A stretch of 64,000 nt of DNA from Actinomycetota bacterium (GTDB lineage Bacteria; Actinomycetota; Acidimicrobiia; Acidimicrobiales; Ilumatobacteraceae). How positions within the stretch are numbered: the first letter of the stretch is position 1; every line of letters begins with the position of its first letter. Under the pieces are notes generated by a model. That model searched no databases. It was not told where the DNA came from and worked only from the letters and a program-made list of their open reading frames with translations. Below, in pieces: positions 52,246 through 62,040 of this stretch. Location: NCBI GenBank assembly GCA_005790505.1, contig SXUP01000004.1:1-64000 (forward strand). Direction: 5' to 3'. Position numbers and translations under genes: made by a program.

Positions 52246-54141
52246 ATGCGCCCTAGCCTTGGGAATGTGCGAATGGGTCCTCACATGCTGATGCCAAGTG
52301 ATGGTCATGACGTCAAGGGCGTCAGGGTGCAGCGGGGCTCGTTAGGCCGCGCCTGGGTATTTGCCTCACCCTATAAGAAACAAATCGTTGTCTTTTTGAC
52401 CGCAATTCTGTTGTCTGCCCTGATTGCACTGGCGCCACCCTTATTGTTTCGCGGAATCTTGGATCACGCAATTCCAGATCAAAATCGTGGTCTGATTACA
52501 ACCCTCGCCTGTGTACTCGTGTTGGCAGCTCTGATTGATGCGCTGCTCGCAATCCTGCAGCGGTGGTATAGCTCCACAATCGGTGAAGGGCTTATTTTTG
52601 ACCTACGAGTTGCTTTGTTTGACAAGGTACAGAGAATGCCGATTGCTTTTTTCACTCGTACTCAAACAGGAGCGTTGATAAGTCGTCTCAACAACGACGT
52701 AATCGGAGCACAGACCGCGGTGACCTCAACGCTTGGCAGCGTGGTGTCTAATGTGATCGTCTTGATCACCACATTGGCGGCAATGTTGGCGCTTGAGTGG
52801 CGACTCACACTTCTTTCTCTGGTTGTTCTGCCGCTATTTATTTTACCTGCAAAGCGAGTCGGGATAAAGCTAGGTGTGATTGCGCGCCGACAAATGGAAT
52901 TGAATGCTGAGATGAACACTCAAATGAGTGAACGATTCAATGTCTCAGGGGCAATGTTGGTGAAGTTGTTTGGACGCAAAGAACGTGAAGTCGCAACCTT
53001 CAGCGCTCGTGCAGCGGGGGTTCGCGATACGGGGATCCGCAGTGCAATATATGGTCGTGTATTTTTTGTTGCATTGGGCCTTGTAGGTGCACTTGGTGCT
53101 GCGGCAATTTATGGAGTTGGTGCTCATCAGGTAGTTTCGGGTGACATCAGCGCCGGAACACTCGTGGCAATGGCCGCGTTCGTGCAGCGCATTTATCAAC
53201 CGTTGACGGGTCTGACGAATGCTCGCATCGAAGTAATAACGGCATTTGTTAGTTTTGATCGAGTCTTTGAAGTCCTTGACGCGCCAGTTTCTATCGTTGA
53301 TAAACCGGGTGCATACGATTTGGTCAGCCCCCGCGGCGAAATTGTTTTTGACAATGTCACATTTCGTTACCCACCGGGCGCTTCGGTATCTATTGCATCC
53401 CTAGAAGCAGCGGGCGTTATGCAAGGTGCGGACCCTGATGTGGATGTTTTACGAGGTGTCACATTCGCCGTTCCTGCTGGCAAGACTGTGGCACTTGTCG
53501 GTGCAAGTGGCTCGGGAAAAACAACGACCGCCATGCTGACTGCGCGTTTATATGATGTGACATCGGGTGCCGTACGGATAGATGGTCACGATGTCCGCGA
53601 CTTGACGGGAGATTCACTGCACGATGCAATTGGCGTGGTGTCACAAGACCCCCATCTGTTTCATGAATCAATCGAATCAAATTTGCGGTATGCAAAGCCT
53701 GGTGCATCTGACGGCGAACTAATCATCGCCTGCAAGGCAGCCCGAATTCATGACACCATTTCTTTGTTGCCAGATGCCTACAGCACCGTTGTAGGTGAGC
53801 GTGGCTATCGTTTGTCGGGTGGCGAAAAACAACGGTTGGCGATTGCGCGGATGCTTCTTCGGAATCCTGCGGTGATGATCCTGGACGAGGCGACAAGCCA
53901 TCTTGACAACGAAAATGAAGCACTTGTGCAAGAGGCGCTTGAGTCTGCATTGTCGGACAGAACAGCGATTGTAATCGCGCACCGACTTTCAACAATTAGG
54001 GACGCAGATCTGATCGTGGTATTTGATGACGGGTGTGTAGTCGAACAAGGGACACACGCCGAACTTGTAGATAGAGATGGTTTCTACGCCTCGCAGGTGC
54101 GAGCAGGGGGCAGTTTTGGTCTGGTGAGCGATGTCCTCTGA
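52246..54141 (+). CDS. ABC exporter, fused membrane and ATPase domains (MsbA-like)
   Basis: A 631-residue half-transporter. About six helices (residues 30-330) precede a nucleotide-binding domain with Walker A GASGSGKTTTA, Q-loop VVSQDPHLF, signature LSGGEKQR, Walker B AVMILDEATSHLD and H-loop IAHRLSTI. A 14-residue insertion around VSIASLEAAGVMQGADP lies before Walker A. It works as a homodimer. It overlaps xseA by 11 bases. Substrate unknown; lipids or drugs are typical. Confidence 0.93.
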   Translation: MRPSLGNVRMGPHMLMPSDGHDVKGVRVQRGSLGRAWVFASPYKKQIVVFLTAILLSALIALAPPLLFRGILDHAIPDQNRGLITTLACVLVLAALIDALLAILQRWYSSTIGEGLIFDLRVALFDKVQRMPIAFFTRTQTGALISRLNNDVIGAQTAVTSTLGSVVSNVIVLITTLAAMLALEWRLTLLSLVVLPLFILPAKRVGIKLGVIARRQMELNAEMNTQMSERFNVSGAMLVKLFGRKEREVATFSARAAGVRDTGIRSAIYGRVFFVALGLVGALGAAAIYGVGAHQVVSGDISAGTLVAMAAFVQRIYQPLTGLTNARIEVITAFVSFDRVFEVLDAPVSIVDKPGAYDLVSPRGEIVFDNVTFRYPPGASVSIASLEAAGVMQGADPDVDVLRGVTFAVPAGKTVALVGASGSGKTTTAMLTARLYDVTSGAVRIDGHDVRDLTGDSLHDAIGVVSQDPHLFHESIESNLRYAKPGASDGELIIACKAARIHDTISLLPDAYSTVVGERGYRLSGGEKQRLAIARMLLRNPAVMILDEATSHLDNENEALVQEALESALSDRTAIVIAHRLSTIRDADLIVVFDDGCVVEQGTHAELVDRDGFYASQVRAGGSFGLVSDVL

Positions 54142-55312
54142 ATTGATTGATGGACGTCCCGTTTTTACGGTCTCGGCGTTTGGCAAAATCATCAATGATC
54201 TTGTCGGTGAAGCGTTTCTTGGCGGCGTGTGGGTAGAAGGAGAAGTGCAGGGTGCTAAGCCAGCTAAGCCCCATTTCTATTTTTCGCTGATAGAAAAAGT
54301 GGATGGTGTCGATTTCAAAATTGATGCTGCAATTTTTGCGAATATTTTACGTAATTTGAATAAAAAATTACGCGAACAAGGACTTGAACTCAAAAATGGT
54401 ATGAAAGTTCGAGTATTTGGAGTTCTTGATTTTTATGCACCACGTGGAAGTTTGACCTTTAAGGTCTCCGACGTTGATACGCGGTTTGCATTGGGTGAAC
54501 TTGCATTGCAGCGCGAGGCGCTGTTGCGCAAGTTGATTGAGAATGGCATGACCGAATTAAATAAAGCACTTGAGGTACCACTCGTGCCCTTGCGTTTGGG
54601 CGTGATTAGCAGTGAGACTGCAGCAGGCTGGGCAGATGCACGAAAACATTTAGAAGAGTCTGGATTTGGTTTTCAGATTTCATTTGTTGACTGTCGCGTG
54701 CAAGGTGATCAAGCAGTGTCTATGGTGGTTCGAGCGCTTGAAATACTTGGATCACGCTCCGACATCGATGTTATTTTAGTAATGCGTGGAGGTGGAAGTA
54801 AGAGTGACTTGGCGGCATTTGATGACGAGGCAATGGCACTAGCAATTGCCCGTTGCCCGTTGCCCGTGTTCACCGGAATCGGACATGAAGTTGATCGCAG
54901 TATTGCTGATGAAGTCGCCCACACAGCGTGCAAGACCCCAACCGCGTGTGCAGACGAAGTCATTGGATATGTTGCCGATTTCCTAGAAACCATCACCGAT
55001 GCCGCACACAGTCTGCAAAATCAAACCCAGCAGGTGCTTGAGTATTCGCGAACGCGACTCACCGTCACACGCGATCGTTTACGCCGAGTGCCGATACTGC
55101 AAATAGAACGTCACTCGCAGCGTCTTGACAGCATTTCTGAAAGAGTGCGACTCTTGGATCCAGTAAATACAATGGCAAAGGGCTGGAGCATCACGCGGGC
55201 GGCTAATGGCGACATTGTTCGTGATGCAGCATCTTTATTGGCAGGACAGGAAATCAGTACGTTTTTCGCAGCAGGTTCTGCAACTAGCACCATCAAGGAG
55301 ACACACATATGA
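54131..55312 (+). CDS. xseA: Exodeoxyribonuclease VII large subunit
   Basis: A 393-residue protein. The N-terminal OB-fold has FTVSAFGKIINDLVGEAF, WVEGEVQGAKPA and LRVFG-like VRVFGVLDFYAPRGSL; the catalytic domain has GVISSETAAGWADA, DVILVMRGGGSKSDLAAFD and GIGHEVDRSIADEVAHTA. It is slightly shorter than E. coli XseA (456). The active exonuclease needs XseB, encoded immediately downstream with ATGA overlap. Confidence 0.95.
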   Translation: MSSELIDGRPVFTVSAFGKIINDLVGEAFLGGVWVEGEVQGAKPAKPHFYFSLIEKVDGVDFKIDAAIFANILRNLNKKLREQGLELKNGMKVRVFGVLDFYAPRGSLTFKVSDVDTRFALGELALQREALLRKLIENGMTELNKALEVPLVPLRLGVISSETAAGWADARKHLEESGFGFQISFVDCRVQGDQAVSMVVRALEILGSRSDIDVILVMRGGGSKSDLAAFDDEAMALAIARCPLPVFTGIGHEVDRSIADEVAHTACKTPTACADEVIGYVADFLETITDAAHSLQNQTQQVLEYSRTRLTVTRDRLRRVPILQIERHSQRLDSISERVRLLDPVNTMAKGWSITRAANGDIVRDAASLLAGQEISTFFAAGSATSTIKETHI

Positions 55313-55536
55313 CGCCACCATCCAAATCTGCATCTGACGAACCTAAGGGCTACACCGCAGCACTTACAGAATTAGAGAAGATTCTCTCGATTCTCGACGG
55401 CAACTCTGTTGATGTCGATGCTTTAGCAATGCAGGTGCAACGCGCATCATTTTTGATTACTTGGTGTCGGGGTCGCATTGACGCCGCACAACTACAAGTA
55501 GACAAGGTCGTTGCCGGCCTTGGTGACGACGAATAG
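55309..55536 (+). CDS. xseB: Exodeoxyribonuclease VII small subunit
   Basis: A 75-residue helical protein. The motif YTAALTELEKILSIL with the following acidic stretch and the C-terminal RIDAAQLQVDKV is characteristic of XseB. It overlaps xseA by ATGA and binds several copies per XseA. Confidence 0.9.
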   Translation: MTPPSKSASDEPKGYTAALTELEKILSILDGNSVDVDALAMQVQRASFLITWCRGRIDAAQLQVDKVVAGLGDDE

Positions 55537-55564
55537 TTGTCTGCTGACTGACTCTGTAGGCCTG

Positions 55565-56620
55565 ATGACGACTGCACCAGCATCTCTTGGCGAGATTGCC
55601 AACCGAGTGGAACTTCTATTGGCGTCGACTCTTGATCAAGAAATTCAAAGGTGGCTCCAACTTGATTCTGAGTTGGGTGTACCCATTGCCGAGATTCGTC
55701 GACTTGTCTTGGTCGGAGGCAAAAGGCTCAGACCCGCATTTTGTTATTGGGGATATGTCGGTTTGGGTGGTGCTGATCAAGAAAAAGCTATTCAGATGGG
55801 CGCAGCGATTGAGTTACTGCACGCCATGGCATTGTTTCATGACGACATCATGGATGGCGCACTAACTCGACGAGGTGACATGACGACACACCTGAGATTT
55901 GAAGAGCAGCATTTACGTTCAGGGTGGGCTGGTGAAGCGCGTCGTTTTGGTGAGGGCGCAGCAATATTGATTGGTGATATGGCTTTTGTGTTGTCAGATC
56001 GATTAGTCAATGATGTTTCAAGACCTGTTCGCAATATGTGGGACGAGATGAGAATGGAGCTCAATGTTGGGCAGTATCTCGACATGTTGGGCTCTGCACG
56101 ACGCGAACGCAGTGGTGAGGTTGCTGATCGCATCTGCAGATTCAAGAGCGGCAAGTACACGATTGAGCGACCCTTGCACATTGGTGCACTTCTCGCTGAT
56201 TCCGGGCATGCTGATTTGGTGCTTCAACAACTTTCTGCATTTGGTTTGCCACTTGGTGATGCATTTCAGATGCGCGACGATGTTTTGGGTGCTTTTGGAC
56301 ACGAATCAGTTACTGGAAAATCAGTGGGCGGGGACCTTCGGGAGGGGAAACCGACTCCACTGTTGGCGTGCGCTACTCAGAGAGCAACGAAGGCACAATT
56401 AGATATCTTGCGCACCGTTGGTCAAGAAGATCTCACAGACGGAGATGTCGCAGAAATTCAGCAAGTTATCATCGATTCGGGTGCTCTAGACGAACTTGAA
56501 AGTCGCATCACTTTTTTACGCGACAAGGCGATTGCCTCTTTGACTCAAACGAGATTGAGTAGCGATGCAGTCGAAGAATTAATTTTGCTCGCGCACTACG
56601 TCTCAGATCGAGATGTGTGA
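55565..56620 (+). CDS. Polyprenyl diphosphate synthase
   Basis: A 351-residue trans-prenyl transferase. The first Asp-rich motif is HDDIMDGALTRRG, with GGKRLRPAF before it, and the second Asp motif is QMRDDVLGAFG (DDxxG instead of DDxxD). These are characteristic of farnesyl, geranylgeranyl or longer chain synthases. ATG 55565 is chosen; upstream ATG lies in xseB. The product chain length cannot be told from the sequence; menaquinone tail or carotenoid use are both possible. Confidence 0.9.
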   Translation: MTTAPASLGEIANRVELLLASTLDQEIQRWLQLDSELGVPIAEIRRLVLVGGKRLRPAFCYWGYVGLGGADQEKAIQMGAAIELLHAMALFHDDIMDGALTRRGDMTTHLRFEEQHLRSGWAGEARRFGEGAAILIGDMAFVLSDRLVNDVSRPVRNMWDEMRMELNVGQYLDMLGSARRERSGEVADRICRFKSGKYTIERPLHIGALLADSGHADLVLQQLSAFGLPLGDAFQMRDDVLGAFGHESVTGKSVGGDLREGKPTPLLACATQRATKAQLDILRTVGQEDLTDGDVAEIQQVIIDSGALDELESRITFLRDKAIASLTQTRLSSDAVEELILLAHYVSDRDV

Positions 56621-56624
56621 GCCA

Positions 56625-57305
56625 CTAAATATTTTTTCGGGCGGCATAGTTCTCGAGGGCTTCTTCAACACTTAGTCCTGTTACGACGCCTGGCTCTTCA
56701 TTGATGGCAACAATCCATGGCGGCTGGACAACGCAACAAACAGTGATCGGATCAACACCATTCGCGCCAGTTGAACTGAGCCGAGCAAATGTGCTGGCAT
56801 AGTTTGCTGGTCTTGCATCTCGAGAAAGTTCGATCAATGCCCATGGATCTGGTGTTTTCCCACTGCGTTCACCTGCTGTTGCAATTTCGGTAACGGCGCT
56901 AATGTGAGTCGCTCCACCAGCAAGTCCTGGTCCGTCCATAAGTATCGCACCGTAAACGAGTTCTGGTCTGGCGCCAGCAGCCAAGAGAGCAATATAAGCG
57001 CCGATTCCACGCCCCAAAAGACATGCCCCACCAAGATGACGCAGCGCGATATCAACATCTGCGAGCAGTATCTCACACGAGTATCCGCCACCAGCCGGAA
57101 CACTTGAGTGCCCATGTCCCGTAAAGTCGAGTGCATATATTGGTCCAGGCCAACGAGAGACAACTTCTGGAACTGTGTCTGGCGAGTGCTCCCCTAAGCC
57201 ATGAAGCAATAATAATGCGGTGCCTGAGCCGGTCTGCAATGTGTGTAGTGCCAAAGAAACCCTGTTGTGCACAAGTTGTTGTGTCTTTGGCATAGAAGTG
57301 TTCAT
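56625..57305 (-). CDS. Alpha/beta hydrolase fold protein with missing nucleophile
   Basis: A 226-residue alpha/beta-hydrolase. The oxyanion motif LLLLHGLGEHS and the strand 5 DFTGHGHSS are typical, but the nucleophile elbow reads LLGRGIGAYIA (G98-R-G100-I-G102), so the usual GxSxG Ser is Gly100. Without a Ser the protein is unlikely to hydrolyse esters; it may bind a ligand or act as a partner of the active hydrolase whose gene overlaps it by ATGA. The C-terminal region is also shorter than in most family members. Confidence 0.75.
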   Translation of the reverse strand: MNTSMPKTQQLVHNRVSLALHTLQTGSGTALLLLHGLGEHSPDTVPEVVSRWPGPIYALDFTGHGHSSVPAGGGYSCEILLADVDIALRHLGGACLLGRGIGAYIALLAAGARPELVYGAILMDGPGLAGGATHISAVTEIATAGERSGKTPDPWALIELSRDARPANYASTFARLSSTGANGVDPITVCCVVQPPWIVAINEEPGVVTGLSVEEALENYAARKNI

Positions 57306-58207
57306 GACAAAAACTCCAAAATCATTTGGCCGACTTCGTTGGGCTTTTCGATGTGTACAAAATGTCCGACATCAGGGATTGCGACGAGTCTCCCGTTTCG
57401 GGGAACCCATGGAATTAAATCGCGCGGTCGCGTGCCCCATCCCATTGGTTCATCAACTGTTCCGATTACCCCAAGAAAAGGCATACCCAGTGCAATCATG
57501 CGCAAGAGTGTCCACTCTGGTCGCCATGGACCAAAACCTCCAAAGCGCATTGTCGGGTCAAGTTTCCATCTCCATCCGTCATCGTCCTCGCGGGCACCAA
57601 TTGTGACTAGGTATTCAAGCCATTCAATTGGGAGTCGCGGATTCATTTTCCCTCGGCGTGCTGCGAGTTCATGCAATGTGCCTGGTTTGCGATGTGTGAG
57701 TGCCGCTTCGTGACGAAAATCCAACCAGCCTGCAATTTCACCAGCCATCATTCGCGTTTGGTCGTGGTCAGGTGCATCAGGCATGCGTCTTTTCGACGGC
57801 ATCCCATCAATGTTGACCAACTTGGAAATGCGATAAGGAGACGCATCGGCGAGTTGCAACATTAGGGCTCCACCTTTGGAGTGGGCAACGACAGGTGCAG
57901 CCTTGGTGGTGATTGAACTCATTACGGTCAATGCGTCGCGGATATCTGCGTCCCAACCGTATAGGGCGGTGTGATCGCTGTCGCCGTGTCCGCGATGGTC
58001 CCAACTAATAACGCGATACCCTGCCGCCGCCATGATGGGGGCGAAAACGTCGTAGGTGCCAGCAAAATCTGACCCGCCATGAACGAGAAATAGTGGTGGG
58101 TCAGATTCGTTGCCCCACTCATAGGTGGCGATACCCACCCCGTCTGCGTCTGTGCGGTACGAGCGAGCAGGGCGTTGAGCGCCCGGGAAAGCAGGAAGGT
58201 TGACCAT
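57302..58207 (-). CDS. Alpha/beta hydrolase
   Basis: A 301-residue protein. The oxyanion motif is LFLVHGGSDFAG, strand 5 SWDHRGHGDSD, the nucleophile elbow VVAHSKGGALML (Ser intact), and the His in PDVGHFVHIEKP near the C-terminus. ATG 58207 is preferred; the in-frame upstream ATG overlaps the LysM gene. Substrate not predictable. The following gene, ATGA-coupled, encodes a likely inactive paralog. Confidence 0.87.
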   Translation of the reverse strand: MVNLPAFPGAQRPARSYRTDADGVGIATYEWGNESDPPLFLVHGGSDFAGTYDVFAPIMAAAGYRVISWDHRGHGDSDHTALYGWDADIRDALTVMSSITTKAAPVVAHSKGGALMLQLADASPYRISKLVNIDGMPSKRRMPDAPDHDQTRMMAGEIAGWLDFRHEAALTHRKPGTLHELAARRGKMNPRLPIEWLEYLVTIGAREDDDGWRWKLDPTMRFGGFGPWRPEWTLLRMIALGMPFLGVIGTVDEPMGWGTRPRDLIPWVPRNGRLVAIPDVGHFVHIEKPNEVGQMILEFLS

Positions 58208-58256
58208 GGGATGTATCACTCTAGACCGACTGAAATGTCTCGTAGTGTGGTTTGCG

Positions 58257-58616
58257 ATGTTCTTACGCACGCGATTCCATCAATATTTGCTTTGGGGAGT
58301 ACTTGGTTTCAGCATTTTGGCGATTGTTTCAAGTTTTTTTGATGATGGTTCAACATCATCTTCTTCTTCAACAACACCGACTTCCTCGGTGAGCACTGTT
58401 GCTGGATCGTCCACAACTTTTATTTCTCGCAACTACACCGTAGTTTCAGGGGATTCGCTCTATTCGATTGCCGAAAGATTTGACCTGAGTGCCCCCGCAT
58501 TGGTGGAATTGAACAAAATAACCAATCCAGATCGCGTACCAATAGGAACAATCTTGAAGTTGCCACCGAGTGCAGGCTTTGTTCCTATAGGTGCAACCAC
58601 CACAATGCCTCCTTGA
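58257..58616 (+). CDS. LysM domain protein with N-terminal membrane anchor
   Basis: A 119-residue protein: a helix (YLLWGVLGFSILAIVSSFF), a Ser/Thr-rich linker of about 35 residues, and one LysM domain (YTVVSGDSLYSIAERFD to VPIGTILKLP) for peptidoglycan binding. It is likely an envelope protein; the linker lies outside the membrane. The divergent promoters of this and the hydrolase gene are in the 49-base gap. No other domain is present. Confidence 0.85.
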   Translation: MFLRTRFHQYLLWGVLGFSILAIVSSFFDDGSTSSSSSTTPTSSVSTVAGSSTTFISRNYTVVSGDSLYSIAERFDLSAPALVELNKITNPDRVPIGTILKLPPSAGFVPIGATTTMPP

Positions 58617-58633
58617 TAGTTACACTTCAGTAG

Positions 58634-59329
58634 ATGAGCGCAAAGTTTTGGCCAACTGCTCAGCATTGGTCTGTCGAGATACCACTACATACGCCACATC
58701 CACGACTTGCTTGGCTAGACGCGACCGGTTTTATTTCTTTGAGTACTTGTCCTTTTGAGATACCAAAGTCTGAGTGGGAGGCGCTTGAGTACTTGGATTG
58801 GAAGAGTGGTGGTGATACTAATTTTGCACCGCTTGCGTCTGCTGATGGACAACTTGATTGTCGGGGTTTCTGGGACAAAGGAAAAACAGATAAGGATGCT
58901 CTGTTCACTTCGAATGCAGACAAGGCCCCAACACTCAAGAAATATGTCCAAGATATTGGAGCCAACTTTGGTCGAGTTCGCATTATTAAACTAGAGCCGC
59001 AAGGTCGGGAGGCTGCAATACGCAACCTTCATCGCGACGACAACAATCGTTTTAATCCCGACAACGAGGGTTGGGTGGTTAGAACTTGGTTGGAACTTAC
59101 GGATTGTCCACAAAGTTACATGTTGCTCATGGACAGCGGGCCTGATGGATTGCCTGATCCATCAACGGAACAGCAGATTCCACTCAGTAAAGGCGCACGT
59201 TTCGTTGTTGATACACAACGTTTGTGGCATGTGGTGGTGCACAATTCAAAAGCACCCAGATACGCACTTATTACAAGCCTGGAGAGCGGCCCTGCTCTGG
59301 ACAATTTTATTTCGTCAAGCCAGGTCTAG
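58634..59329 (+). CDS. Aspartyl/asparaginyl beta-hydroxylase-like 2-oxoglutarate dioxygenase
   Basis: A 231-residue cupin-type Fe(II)/2OG oxygenase. The facial triad is H133 and D135 in NLHRDDNNR and H199 in RLWHVVVHN, with an Arg for 2OG in APRYALI. The DTQRLWHVV stretch and NEGWVVRTWLELTD resemble AspH-like and proline hydroxylase proteins. The substrate is unknown. ATG 58634 is 17 bases after the LysM stop, so the two may be co-transcribed. Confidence 0.8.
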   Translation: MSAKFWPTAQHWSVEIPLHTPHPRLAWLDATGFISLSTCPFEIPKSEWEALEYLDWKSGGDTNFAPLASADGQLDCRGFWDKGKTDKDALFTSNADKAPTLKKYVQDIGANFGRVRIIKLEPQGREAAIRNLHRDDNNRFNPDNEGWVVRTWLELTDCPQSYMLLMDSGPDGLPDPSTEQQIPLSKGARFVVDTQRLWHVVVHNSKAPRYALITSLESGPALDNFISSSQV

Positions 59330-59339
59330 AAAAACTTTA

Positions 59340-61307
59340 CTAACCCTGAGAGCGACGATGTGATGCAGCAAGTTCTGCAACTTCACGCATTATGCGAGCG
59401 ATGTCAAAATCTTTTGGTGTGTAGACAGCTGCCACCCCTGCTTCTTTCATACGGGCACGATCATCTTCAGGGATAATGCCACCAATAATTAGTGGAGCAT
59501 CGACACCGGCTTTTCGCAGTAATTGAATCACGGTCGGCACTAGGGACAAATGTGAACCTGAGAGGATTGATAAACCAATAACATCAGGGTCCTCGTCACG
59601 TGCACTCGCCGCAATCTGTTCTGGCGTGAGTCGTATACCGCTGTAGACGACTTCCATTCCAGAGTCACGAGCGGCAACAGCAATTTGTTCGGCACCATTT
59701 GAATGTCCATCCAAACCAGGTTTGGCAACCAAAAACTTCGGTGGACCTCCAGGAATGGTTTTGACAAATGCAGCGACATCGGTCAATTCGGTCGTGCGTC
59801 TGCCAGCGGCTGCCCCAACACCAGTAGGCGCTCTGAACTCCCCGAAAACCTCGCGCAAAACTTCTGACCATTCACCTGTCGTTCCCCCGACTTGAGCGAG
59901 AGCAATAGATGGTTCCATGATGTTTTCTTCGCTGCGTGCTGCAGCTGCCAGAACAGACAATGCTTTTTTCACTGCGGCATTGTCGCGCTTAGCTCGCCAC
60001 GCCACCGTGTCGGCAATAGTTTCTTTCTCAACCTGGGGGTCAACTTTCAAAATATTGTCGGTCCCGCCAAGTGGAGATTTTTCAGTCTCGGTAAATGTGT
60101 TCAGGCCGACAACTATCTGGTCACCACTCTCTATTCGTCGAGTGCGCTCAGCCATCGATGTGACCAATCGGCCTTTAAGTTCATCGACAGCATTGAATGC
60201 ACCCCCAAGTGCCAAAACATCTTGAAGCTCGGTCCAGGCGGCATCACGTATTTCTGTGGTTCGAGCCTCAATGACATGTGATCCATCAAAGATGTCCTCG
60301 TGTTCAAGAATGTCTGTTTCAAAAGCCAAAACTTGTTGCATGCGCAAAGACCACTGCTGATCCCATGGGCGCGGCAGACCAAGAGCCTCGTTCCATGCGG
60401 GCAACTGCACACTTCTGGCCCGCGCCTTTTTAGACAATGTCACTGCCAACATCTCAAGAATTATTCGCTGTACGTTGTTTTCAGGTTGTGACTCAGTGAG
60501 TCCGAGCGAATTCACTTGGACGCCGTAACGGAATCTACGTGCCTTGGGATCTTGTACGTTGTATCGCTCACGGGCAATACGATCCCATAATTCAGTAAAC
60601 GCACGCATTTTGCAGACTTCATCAATGAAGCGAATGCCGGCGTTCACAAAAAAAGACATTGAGCCAAAAACTTGGTCGAACTGGTCAGCGCTTACTTGTC
60701 CGCTCTCACGGACGGCGTCAAGTACATCAATTGCGGTGGCGAGAGAGAAGGCAATCTCCTGTACAGGCGTGGCTCCAGCTTCTTGTAAGTGATAGGAGCA
60801 GACGTTCATCGGATTCCACTTGGGTGCATTATTGGCACACCATGCAACCATGTCAACGATCAGTCGCTTTGATGGACCAGGTGGAAAAATATATGTGCCA
60901 CGGGAGAGGTATTCCTTTACGATGTCGTTCTGTGTCGTGCCACGCAGTTGCGGTGGTGCAATGCCTTGTTCTTGAGCGTTGGCAATATAGAGAGCCAGCA
61001 ACCATGCAGCAGTGGCATTGATAGTCATTGAAGTATTCATTTGGGCGGGGGGAATTCCGTCCAACAATGTGCGCATGTGTCCGAGATGCACAATCGGAAC
61101 TCCGACCTTGCCGACTTCTCCACGAGCAAGTTCGTGATCGGGGTCGTATCCAGTTTGTGTTGGAAGATCAAAGGCGATCGACAGCCCAGTTTGCCCTTTG
61201 GCTAGGTTTGAGCGGTACAACTCATTGGAAGCTCGCGCCGTGGAGTGTCCAGAGTATGTTCGAATCAACCACGGGTCATCGTGTTTGGACTTGTCGGGGG
61301 AAACCAC
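59340..61307 (-). CDS. Adenosylcobalamin-dependent acyl-CoA mutase, MeaA/ethylmalonyl-CoA mutase type
   Basis: A 655-residue single-chain mutase with the catalytic barrel (IAFDLPTQTGYDPDHEL, MNTSMTINATA, RGTTQNDIVKEY) and a C-terminal cobalamin domain carrying KPGLDGHSNGAEQIA (D-x-H-x-x-G) and the SGSHLSL/GGIIPEDD loops. The segment TQTGYDPDHELARGEVGKVG and the length match MeaA/ethylmalonyl-CoA mutase better than the two-subunit methylmalonyl-CoA mutase. It would rearrange ethylmalonyl-CoA to methylsuccinyl-CoA in the pathway started by ccr. The start codon is 30 bases from the aat stop. Confidence 0.88.
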   Translation of the reverse strand: MVSPDKSKHDDPWLIRTYSGHSTARASNELYRSNLAKGQTGLSIAFDLPTQTGYDPDHELARGEVGKVGVPIVHLGHMRTLLDGIPPAQMNTSMTINATAAWLLALYIANAQEQGIAPPQLRGTTQNDIVKEYLSRGTYIFPPGPSKRLIVDMVAWCANNAPKWNPMNVCSYHLQEAGATPVQEIAFSLATAIDVLDAVRESGQVSADQFDQVFGSMSFFVNAGIRFIDEVCKMRAFTELWDRIARERYNVQDPKARRFRYGVQVNSLGLTESQPENNVQRIILEMLAVTLSKKARARSVQLPAWNEALGLPRPWDQQWSLRMQQVLAFETDILEHEDIFDGSHVIEARTTEIRDAAWTELQDVLALGGAFNAVDELKGRLVTSMAERTRRIESGDQIVVGLNTFTETEKSPLGGTDNILKVDPQVEKETIADTVAWRAKRDNAAVKKALSVLAAAARSEENIMEPSIALAQVGGTTGEWSEVLREVFGEFRAPTGVGAAAGRRTTELTDVAAFVKTIPGGPPKFLVAKPGLDGHSNGAEQIAVAARDSGMEVVYSGIRLTPEQIAASARDEDPDVIGLSILSGSHLSLVPTVIQLLRKAGVDAPLIIGGIIPEDDRARMKEAGVAAVYTPKDFDIARIMREVAELAASHRRSQG

Positions 61308-61337
61308 TCCGTAAGTATGGCAATGCCGAGGCAGGTT

Positions 61338-62003
61338 TCACCCCATCTTTGATGTGGCAATGGCTAGTTGAAGACGCCTGAGATATTCCTGACGGGGAAT
61401 CTCAGAAGCACCAAGGCTCTCAAGGTGTTCGGTTTTCCATTGCGTATCAAGAAGTGTCATATCCGCCATTTGCATGGCGCCAATGAGGGCCATCAGTGCC
61501 ACCTTGGAGGCATCTCGCTGCCGATGAAACATTGATTCTCCGGCAAATAATCCAGCTATACGAATGCCGTATAGGCCCCCAATTAGTTTGTCGCCTTGAT
61601 CCCACACTTCGACGCTATGTGCCCATCCCATGCCATGCAGGAGGCAGTATGCCTCAATCAAATCCTCGGTTATCCAGTTGCCTTTTTGATGAACATAGGA
61701 GCACTCAATCATGACATCACGAAATGCCCGATTGAAAGTAGTGGTCATTTTGCGTGAACTCTGACGCATTGATCGCGTGACTCGCAAGTTGTTGAGTTCA
61801 ATAATTCCTCGGTCAATTGGTGACCACCAGCCCAATGCAGATTGATTCTGATTTATGTGCATCGGAAACATGCCTTGCATGTATGCACTAATGATGGTTT
61901 CTGGTTCGAGGTCTGCTCCGATGCAGACGACATCGTCGGTTGGGTCCCACTCTTGAGCATCTGGAAAGGTCCAGCGACTCGCGCCGATTGGTTGCGGAGA
62001 CAT
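61338..62003 (-). CDS. aat: Leucyl/phenylalanyl-tRNA-protein transferase
   Basis: Attaches Leu or Phe to N-terminal basic residues for the N-end rule; 221 residues. GMFPMHINQNQSALGWWSP, DRGIIELNNL, WITEDLIEAYCLLHGMGWAH, SVEVWDQGDKLIGGLYG and GLFAGESMFHRQRDASKVAL are all characteristic. No clpS-clpA is in the window. Confidence 0.96.
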   Translation of the reverse strand: MSPQPIGASRWTFPDAQEWDPTDDVVCIGADLEPETIISAYMQGMFPMHINQNQSALGWWSPIDRGIIELNNLRVTRSMRQSSRKMTTTFNRAFRDVMIECSYVHQKGNWITEDLIEAYCLLHGMGWAHSVEVWDQGDKLIGGLYGIRIAGLFAGESMFHRQRDASKVALMALIGAMQMADMTLLDTQWKTEHLESLGASEIPRQEYLRRLQLAIATSKMG

Positions 62004-62040
62004 CAGATTTATCTGAGCACTCTCGTGAAAAGGTGCGTAC

